From Pirellulaceae bacterium (lineage in GTDB: Bacteria > Planctomycetota > Planctomycetia > Pirellulales > Pirellulaceae): a DNA stretch of 6,425 nucleotides. The DNA lies in assembly GCA_030744095.1 (NCBI GenBank), contig JASLRF010000507.1:1-6425 (forward strand), written 5' to 3'. The translations under genes were made by a program, and so were the position numbers. Below, piece after piece: positions 1 to 6,425 of this stretch. The notes below the pieces were generated by a model. The model did no database searches. It worked only from the letters and a program-made list of their open reading frames with translations, and had not been told where the DNA came from. Numbering within the stretch: position 1 is the first letter of the stretch; each line of letters starts with the position of its first letter.

Positions 1-2955
1 CTTGATCGGCAACTTGCCGGCCAATGTCGTGGCGTCAAACCGTTGAAACGGATATTGCAATTGACTTCCCGCAGCAGTTTCGGCGTGCTGGCCGAATAGT
101 CTGACAAATTCGTCATCCCAAGCCCGGTCAAGATCGACTTGGTCATGAGGGACCGGTTTCATCTGTCGGGGCGAAAGAAAGACGATTCCCTTTTCGCGCA
201 TCAGTTCGACGTCGATCCCAAAGCTCAACAGCGCACTTGAGGCAGTCATTTCGGTCGGAGCTCGAATCACCTCTGCAGTGTTCTTGACCAGGGGCGTGTC
301 CAACAGTGATGATCCGAGAAGGTACAACTGTGCGCCCAGCGCGTCTTCACGGAGGTTGTGGATCATCTCATGGTACATCTCAGACATGCGATCGGCTCGC
401 CAAGCCAACCACTCTTGGCGCAAACGATGTTCGCTCAGCGGGTTCGATGGCGTTCCAGTCTGTGCGGACATAAACCGCTCGAGCGTCATCTCGTCAGCTC
501 CCCAATCGGGCCCCGGCAAGGTGGCATAGCTGCCTGGATCAAGTTGAACGGCCACGCCTGCAAATGACGCGTGCGAGGCACAACGTTGGGAAAGTTCCGA
601 GACAACGGCACCCATAGCGGCTTGGACTTCTTGATCGAGCGGATTGTAGTGAGTGCCGATACCAAATGAGTCAAATTGTGGACGCCACCGTTTGCCTGCC
701 GTATCGACCAGATTGATCGATGGCCTGCTGCCTAAGCGCCGTTTGGCTTCCAGAATCGGCAGCGTGCCCGTGAACTTTATCGACGGGACTAGCCGGAGAC
801 CTTCGCGGTCGAACATTCGCAACAGCATTTCCAACACATCCTTCTGCATTGGATCCTGTGCCGTCGCGAAGAAGACGCCATCATCAAAAAGGGGCGTCGG
901 TTCCAGCAGGCGACTTGGGTACAACGATCCTCCGTCTGACAACACAGGAATCACGGCCCCGTTGTAACCACGACGTTTGAGCACCTGAATCAACCGCTTG
1001 GCACCGTCAAAGAACGTCACCCAGTCGCGCAGCGTTCGCCCGCTCTTCTGGTCAACGTCCGATGTCGCGGAAAACAACTCCGGAAACAGTGGCGTGTCAA
1101 GATGCGCGGCCAACAGGCGTCCATCGGCTGGTAACGGATATTCAAGGTTACGAAGACGGTCAGGCCCTGCAAGCACGCGGATGGCGCCAATCGTCGCAGC
1201 TCGTTTCGAATCGCGGTCGGCCAGCACAAGGATTGGGTTGTCAGTTCTTGGCCAGAAAGTCAATTGATACGTCGTCACGCCAGGTCTCTCGGCGAGATTG
1301 TCCACCGGCGTTGTAAGCCCCGTATCGACGATTGCGCGGCGACTGCCAGGTTCGTAAATCGCGATCCCCAACGTTTGCGGCGTGTCGTTTGGATAGTCGA
1401 TCTCCAAGATGTGCGGGTGTCCTGGTTGCGTGATTTGCAGTGGCAAGGCGAACCAGCTATCTGGGCCAATATCTAACAGATCCCTCTCGATCTGCTTGTC
1501 CGTATCGAGCCATTTGACCAAAACTACATCACCATGCAGCGTGGGACGTCGAGCCGTCTCGCGCAGACCGAACAAAGGTAGCACTTTGCTGACCGACAAG
1601 GGTTGTTCGGGTTCGGCAGGATCGAATTCTTGAATGACCTGGAATTGCGGCCCTGGTCCTTCTGCCTGCTGACCTCCCCGCTGTGAACGTTCGTCACTTT
1701 CGGACTGCACGACGACCACCTGCAATTTCCGCCAAGGCCCCCGTTGCGCACGTGAAACTGACGAAGAACGACGCTTATCAATTGAAATAATGAGGTCGTA
1801 TGCGCCCTCTTCGTGGGGCATTGTCAGCTTGAAAGGCCCAGCCGGTGAAATCGATCCGTCCAGATTCTGCACCAGTTCCCGTTCGTCGACCCACAAGTTT
1901 GAATCCGACCGAGCCGGGCGTAGTTGCACGCGACACCGATGTTCCAGTTTCGTGAAGTCGACGAGGTTCGGCAACACTGAGAATTGAAACATCTCACTGG
2001 GCTCGAACACCATCGACGTCCGGTCCGTCTGAAGCCGCAGACTGTCGCTCGCGCTGCGTCGAATGATCAGTCTATTGTCGCGATCATCCAGCGCACGATG
2101 CTGGGTCGAGTCAACGATCTCCATCAACGGAATCTGGGTTTCGAACTCACCTGAAGGTGATCCGTTGGCCCCAAAAGTGACCAACAGGTTCGCGTCTCTG
2201 GGTGCCGTGGCGCGGATCAACACACTATCGAACGAGCGAGGCAGTCGCGGCGAAATCGTCACGACATTCTCTTCAAGGTACATCGAACCGGGGGCATCTG
2301 CCTGCAGCCCATAGCCACGCGCCGTCTCGATCGTGCCTTCATCCAACCTCAGCGTGCCGAACCACGATCGCGGCTCGCCACCACCCCATTCGACCCAGAA
2401 TTCGAGATCCATATCCGTCGCAACGGTGTCGACGAGTGTCGCTGGTACCCGATTCGCTCGAAGAGCCTCGGGTATCATCTCTTCGATACTGGCCTGTAAC
2501 TGTCGTCCGAAGCCAGGCCGCCTTGACGATAGCTCGCCATCGTCAAGTGGTTCGGCTCCGTGTCCGTGGGCGTCACGGTTGTGAGCGTCGTGGTCGTGCG
2601 AATCATGGTCATGGTCATTCCCGTCGTGATTGCGCGCGACAGTGGGGCGAAATACTGAAAGAGCTCTGGCTCGCAGGCGTTCGGCGACAGAACCTGGGCT
2701 ACGCGGGGTTTCGCCGGCAATCGGTGGCGTTACCACTGGACTGCTGGCGGCGGACGATGACGTGCTGGCGCGTGCTGGACCCGTGGACGTGGATGTCAGC
2801 ACACCGTTTTCCACAGCCCACAGAGCCGCGGTTCCAGCGCCGGCAAATACCGCGCAGAGAATCGCAATTGGTAGCCCGGTAATCGTTCGGGAGCGGCTTG
2901 GCTTGGTGTTCGGTCGCACACGTCGGGCGCGGCGATTCTGGTTTCCCCGCTTCAT
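1..2955 (-). CDS. Large membrane-anchored GHL10-like (glycoside hydrolase-like) protein, C-terminus beyond the window
   Basis: Seen: 985 codons are open from the ATG at 2955 to the left edge, with no stop. This is the first ATG after an in-frame TGA at 3061-3063; no clear Shine-Dalgarno precedes it. Residues 2-23 hold ten Arg/Lys and are followed by one hydrophobic helix (about 25-47), so an N-in membrane anchor or uncleaved signal is likely. A Ser/Thr/Ala/Pro linker (about 53-80) and a His/Asp-rich tract (109-133) follow. Residues about 180-600 look beta-rich, with WVEWGGGEPRSWFG near 188-200. From about 640 the pattern resembles GHL10 (DUF187-type) TIM barrels: GYNGAVIPVLSDGGSLYPS (663-681), a DP..KDVLEMLLRMFDREGL helix (701-720), FAGVAVQLDPG (798-808) and EWLAWRADRMSEMYHEM (848-864). 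Known: GHL10 proteins are glycosidase-related, mostly uncharacterised. Inferred: an extracytoplasmic carbohydrate-active or carbohydrate-binding protein. I cannot assign catalytic residues, so it could be an inactive relative. The gene is certain; the function is tentative. Confidence 0.6.
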   Translation of the reverse strand, partial: MKRGNQNRRARRVRPNTKPSRSRTITGLPIAILCAVFAGAGTAALWAVENGVLTSTSTGPARASTSSSAASSPVVTPPIAGETPRSPGSVAERLRARALSVFRPTVARNHDGNDHDHDSHDHDAHNRDAHGHGAEPLDDGELSSRRPGFGRQLQASIEEMIPEALRANRVPATLVDTVATDMDLEFWVEWGGGEPRSWFGTLRLDEGTIETARGYGLQADAPGSMYLEENVVTISPRLPRSFDSVLIRATAPRDANLLVTFGANGSPSGEFETQIPLMEIVDSTQHRALDDRDNRLIIRRSASDSLRLQTDRTSMVFEPSEMFQFSVLPNLVDFTKLEHRCRVQLRPARSDSNLWVDERELVQNLDGSISPAGPFKLTMPHEEGAYDLIISIDKRRSSSVSRAQRGPWRKLQVVVVQSESDERSQRGGQQAEGPGPQFQVIQEFDPAEPEQPLSVSKVLPLFGLRETARRPTLHGDVVLVKWLDTDKQIERDLLDIGPDSWFALPLQITQPGHPHILEIDYPNDTPQTLGIAIYEPGSRRAIVDTGLTTPVDNLAERPGVTTYQLTFWPRTDNPILVLADRDSKRAATIGAIRVLAGPDRLRNLEYPLPADGRLLAAHLDTPLFPELFSATSDVDQKSGRTLRDWVTFFDGAKRLIQVLKRRGYNGAVIPVLSDGGSLYPSRLLEPTPLFDDGVFFATAQDPMQKDVLEMLLRMFDREGLRLVPSIKFTGTLPILEAKRRLGSRPSINLVDTAGKRWRPQFDSFGIGTHYNPLDQEVQAAMGAVVSELSQRCASHASFAGVAVQLDPGSYATLPGPDWGADEMTLERFMSAQTGTPSNPLSEHRLRQEWLAWRADRMSEMYHEMIHNLREDALGAQLYLLGSSLLDTPLVKNTAEVIRAPTEMTASSALLSFGIDVELMREKGIVFLSPRQMKPVPHDQVDLDRAWDDEFVRLFGQHAETAAGSQLQYPFQRFDATTLAGKLPIK
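2557..2631 (-). other. His/Asp-rich low-complexity tract inside the GHL10-like protein
   Basis: Residues 109-133 of the left-hand protein contain 8 His and 7 Asp in 25 positions, including the alternating core DHDHDSHDHD. The tract lies between the membrane-proximal linker and the first folded beta-rich part, so it should be exposed outside the cytoplasmic membrane. The codons are mixed (CAC/CAT, GAC/GAT), so this is not just a recent DNA repeat expansion. Similar His/Asp runs in zinc transporters and metal chaperones bind divalent metals; metal binding here is inference only. Confidence 0.8.
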
Positions 2956-2993
2956 TGAAACTGATCTGGTTAGAGGTTTGGGTCGCGATGGGG

Positions 2994-3007
2994 AGGCCGT
3001 GCGGCCT
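2994..3007. promoter_or_regulatory. 14-bp dyad (AGGCCG-TG-CGGCCT), candidate operator or leader hairpin
   Basis: Two perfect 6-base arms, AGGCCG and CGGCCT, flank a 2-base centre. The dyad lies 38 bases upstream of the start codon of the GHL10-like gene. As DNA it could be an operator for a dimeric regulator. As RNA it would form a short GC-rich stem with a four-base loop in the leader of that gene. Short GC-rich palindromes arise often by chance, so function is unproven. Confidence 0.3.
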
Positions 3008-3183
3008 GCAGAAACCTGCGGTCGGTTCCGGATCAAGAAAGACGGTCCAGCCCATCGTCTTCAGGGAGTATCGGCAACTGCGGGGGGGACCGATTACTCC
3101 AATTATGCCATTTATGTGGGAACGACGGGTCGTGCGGGTCCGAGCAGAGATGCGCTCGCTAGCAGCTTGCCGGCCAGTCAGCA

Positions 3184-3212
3184 TTGCAGCCATTTCGGGA
3201 TTTCATTACGAT
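3184..3212 (+). promoter_or_regulatory. Weak sigma70-like promoter candidate for gmd
   Basis: TTGCAG (3184-3189) and TACGAT (3207-3212) are separated by exactly 17 bases. They match the TTGACA/TATAAT consensus at 3 of 6 and 4 of 6 positions. Transcription would start near 3219 and leave a leader of about 70 bases before gmd. Matches this weak occur by chance, and promoter consensus is poorly known in the suspected lineage. Confidence 0.25.
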
Positions 3213-3270
3213 CTCTCACCCTCGCCCAGTTTCAGCGTGATTCGGTGCACCCAACCCACATCCTGTTTGA

Positions 3271-4287
<1,017 letters not shown>

Positions 4288-4316
4288 CGTACCAGCTGCG
4301 ATCAGCATCAATCTCT

Positions 4317-4344
4317 CCGTCGGCTCCTCGTCTCTGCCAGACGG
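4317..4344 (+). terminator. Imperfect hairpin between gmd and recG, not a clear terminator
   Basis: CCGTCGGC (4317-4324) pairs with GCC-A-GACGG (4336-4344), giving an 8-bp stem with one bulged A and an 11-base loop. It begins 30 bases after the gmd stop and ends 18 bases before the recG start. No T-run follows on either strand, so it is not a standard intrinsic terminator. It may be an attenuating or mRNA-stabilising structure, or chance. Confidence 0.25.
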
Positions 4345-4362
4345 AACGCCTAAAATGATGGC

Positions 4363-6425
4363 ATGAGTACGACGGGGGGAAAATCGTCTGATGAACAGAC
4401 GCCCGGCCAGCGGCTAGGGACGCCGCTGGAGTTCCTGCCAGGAGTGGGGCCGGCGCGTGGAAAAATGTTGCAGCGGCTTGACCTGCGGTTCACGCGAGAC
4501 GTGCTTTTTTTCTTTCCGCGAGACTATCAGGACATGAGTGTCCTGCGCCGGATCGAATCGCTCGAAGACAATCAGCCGGCCAGCATCTGTGGGATCGTTG
4601 ATGAAATCGATCTCCGCAACACGGGTGTGGGCCGTACGATGCTCGGCGTGTTGATCCGGCAAAAGACGCATTATCTTCGCGCGGTCTGGTTCAACCAGCC
4701 TTACATGCGCGACAAGTTTAAGGTGGGCGCACGCGTCATGTTGTCCGGCAAACCCAAGGCCAAGGGAATGCGATGGGAAATGTCGCATCCACGAGTCGAA
4801 ATCCTCGCCGACGACGACGAGCCGCTCGCCGGTAAGATTCTCCCCGTTTATCCGCTGACTGATGGGATCAATCAGGGGCTCATGCGCCGCATCGTCCACA
4901 ACACAGTCGCCGAGTACCTAGACTGTGTGGAAGAAGTTTTTCCTACTGAGTTTCTAGAGCTCCACCAGTTGCCCGGCATCCACGAAACGCTCGACCAGAT
5001 TCATCAGCCGGTCCAGCGCCAGCGACTCGAGCATGCACAACACCGCCTGATTTACCAGGAACTGCTGATCATGCAATTGGCGCTGGCTCAGCGTCGAGCC
5101 AGCCATCGCAATGCCAGATGCGCACCTCGCCTTGAAGCAACCGCCAAGATCGACGCGCGAATCAAACGGTTGTTTCCATTTGAACTGACAGGTGCTCAGC
5201 TGTCGGCGATCGAGGAGATTCGTGCCGATATGGTGCGCGAGTATCCGATGAATCGACTCCTACAAGGTGATGTCGGCAGCGGCAAGACTGTTGTTGCGGA
5301 ATATGCGATGCTGCTGGCAGTCGCGCATGGCAAGCAGGCAACGATCATGGCACCCACCGAAGTGCTGGCCCGACAGCACGCCCGCACGTTAAACGATAAT
5401 CTGCGAGAGAGCCGAGTTCGCATTGCGTTGTTGACGGGGACACTGCAGGCAGCCGAGCGACAAACCACAATGGTCGCGATCGCCGAGGGCAAGGTCGATC
5501 TGGTCGTTGGCACACACGCCGTGTTGCAGGAGAGCGTTAATTTCAAGGACCTGGGCCTGGTCGTGATTGACGAACAACATAAGTTCGGCGTCAAGCAGCG
5601 GTTGAGTTTGCGGCAAGCCGGGTTGCAGCCCCATTACCTGGTGATGACGGCGACACCCATCCCAAGAACCGTCACCATGGCCGTCTACGGCGATCTCGAT
5701 GTGTCGACATTAGACGAAACGCCACCAGGGCGACAGAATGTTCATACGTACCTGAGTGACGACGAAGGTCGAGAAAAGTGGTGGGACTTCTTTCGGAAGA
5801 AGCTCCGAGAAGGGCGACAAGGCTACATCATCACACCGCTGGTAGATGAATCTTCGACGCAGGAATTGGCGAGTGTCGCGGAAGCATTCGAGCAGTTGGC
5901 CAACGGGCACTTGGAGGCCTTTCGGTTGGATTTTGTGCACGGTCGGCAATCGGCTGAAGAGAAGGAATCCGCCATGAATACGTTTCGAAATGGCGAAACG
6001 CAGGTCCTGGTCGCCACGTCTGTGGTCGAAGTGGGGGTTGACGTTCCCAATGCCACGCTGATGACCATTGAAAGCGGAGAACGCTTTGGCTTGGCCCAGT
6101 TGCATCAGTTGCGAGGTCGGATCAGCCGAGGCGTACATCCCGGCTACCTATGCGTCTTTGCCAGACCCGCATCCGATGATTCACGGCAACGACTTGACGC
6201 GTTTTGCCAAACAACCGATGGGTTCGAATTGGCGGAACTGGATTTTCAAATGCGCGGGCCGGGCGACTTGTTCGGCGCACGACAACATGGGCTACCACCA
6301 CTTCGCATCGCTGATCTAAGTCGCGATGCAAAGGTGCTCGAACTGGCACGCCACGACGCTTCGGCCATGATCAAACGAGATCCCGAGTTGGCGGCCCCCG
6401 AATACGCTCGGCTGCAACGGATGGT
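4363..6425 (+). CDS. recG: ATP-dependent DNA helicase RecG, short C-terminal tail beyond the window
   Basis: RecG remodels stalled replication forks and branch-migrates Holliday junctions in the cytoplasm. The frame gives 687 full codons and stays open to the edge; RecG is usually about 690-710 residues, so only a short tail should be missing. The ATG at 4363 is the first after an in-frame TAA at 4351 and lies just ahead of the conserved LEFLPGVGPARGKMLQRL region; no strong Shine-Dalgarno is visible. Domains: N-terminal wedge with OB fold (about 20-170), then two helicase domains. Motifs seen: Walker A GDVGSGKT (302-309), Ia APTEVLARQH (330-339), LTGT (357-360) and VGTHAVLQE (382-390), II DEQHKFGV (403-410), III TATPIPRT (429-436), V ATSVVEVGVDVPNA (551-564), VI GLAQLHQLRGRISRG (576-590), and the C-terminal MRGPGDLFGARQHG (630-643). 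Motif VI has ISRG where VGRG is most common. It lies 75 bases after gmd on the same strand, so co-transcription is possible. Identification is very secure. Confidence 0.97.
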   Translation, partial: MSTTGGKSSDEQTPGQRLGTPLEFLPGVGPARGKMLQRLDLRFTRDVLFFFPRDYQDMSVLRRIESLEDNQPASICGIVDEIDLRNTGVGRTMLGVLIRQKTHYLRAVWFNQPYMRDKFKVGARVMLSGKPKAKGMRWEMSHPRVEILADDDEPLAGKILPVYPLTDGINQGLMRRIVHNTVAEYLDCVEEVFPTEFLELHQLPGIHETLDQIHQPVQRQRLEHAQHRLIYQELLIMQLALAQRRASHRNARCAPRLEATAKIDARIKRLFPFELTGAQLSAIEEIRADMVREYPMNRLLQGDVGSGKTVVAEYAMLLAVAHGKQATIMAPTEVLARQHARTLNDNLRESRVRIALLTGTLQAAERQTTMVAIAEGKVDLVVGTHAVLQESVNFKDLGLVVIDEQHKFGVKQRLSLRQAGLQPHYLVMTATPIPRTVTMAVYGDLDVSTLDETPPGRQNVHTYLSDDEGREKWWDFFRKKLREGRQGYIITPLVDESSTQELASVAEAFEQLANGHLEAFRLDFVHGRQSAEEKESAMNTFRNGETQVLVATSVVEVGVDVPNATLMTIESGERFGLAQLHQLRGRISRGVHPGYLCVFARPASDDSRQRLDAFCQTTDGFELAELDFQMRGPGDLFGARQHGLPPLRIADLSRDAKVLELARHDASAMIKRDPELAAPEYARLQRM

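Noticed and set aside
3082..3088. Run of seven G as a possible phase-variable tract.
   Set aside because: Seven is short for slippage-driven switching, it is not inside a gene, and it is not placed between promoter elements I can support.
2699..3193. Minus-strand open frame of 164 codons starting in the intergenic region.
   Set aside because: It overlaps the start of the GHL10-like gene in another frame, and its product has no membrane segment or domain pattern. It looks like a shadow of that gene.
4414..4899. Minus-strand open frame of 161 codons inside recG.
   Set aside because: It is antisense to the wedge domain of recG; the plus-strand frame carries all the expected conserved residues.

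Overview
The window contains three protein-coding genes, two of them cut by its edges. It looks like bacterial chromosome with moderately high GC. The best guess at the source is a planctomycete. The left gene encodes a very large membrane-anchored protein that resembles GHL10 glycoside hydrolases, with a long beta-rich N-terminal half of a kind I associate with Planctomycetes. Two of the three gene starts also lack a clear Shine-Dalgarno sequence. The lineage call is an inference from protein style, not a database result.

Layout: positions 1-2955 (minus strand) are one continuous reading frame of 985 codons. It begins at an ATG at 2955 and runs off the left edge without a stop. Positions 2956-3291 are a divergent intergenic region with no gene. 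It holds a 14-bp dyad in the leader of the left gene, a central AT-rich patch and a weak sigma70-like promoter candidate for the rightward gene. Positions 3292-4287 (plus) encode a complete GDP-mannose 4,6-dehydratase (gmd). A 75-bp gap with a small imperfect hairpin follows. From 4363 to the right edge (plus) is recG, the branch-migrating DNA helicase, complete except for what should be a short C-terminal tail.

How they relate: gmd supplies GDP-4-keto-6-deoxymannose for fucose- or rhamnose-type sugars in surface glycans. The left protein may act on glycans outside the cytoplasm, but nothing in the window links the two beyond divergent placement. recG is a housekeeping repair gene that may be co-transcribed with gmd because the gap is short and they share a strand. 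I found no mobile element, CRISPR array, RNA gene, toxin-antitoxin pair or defence system. The least explained object is the large left-hand protein with its histidine/aspartate-rich linker.
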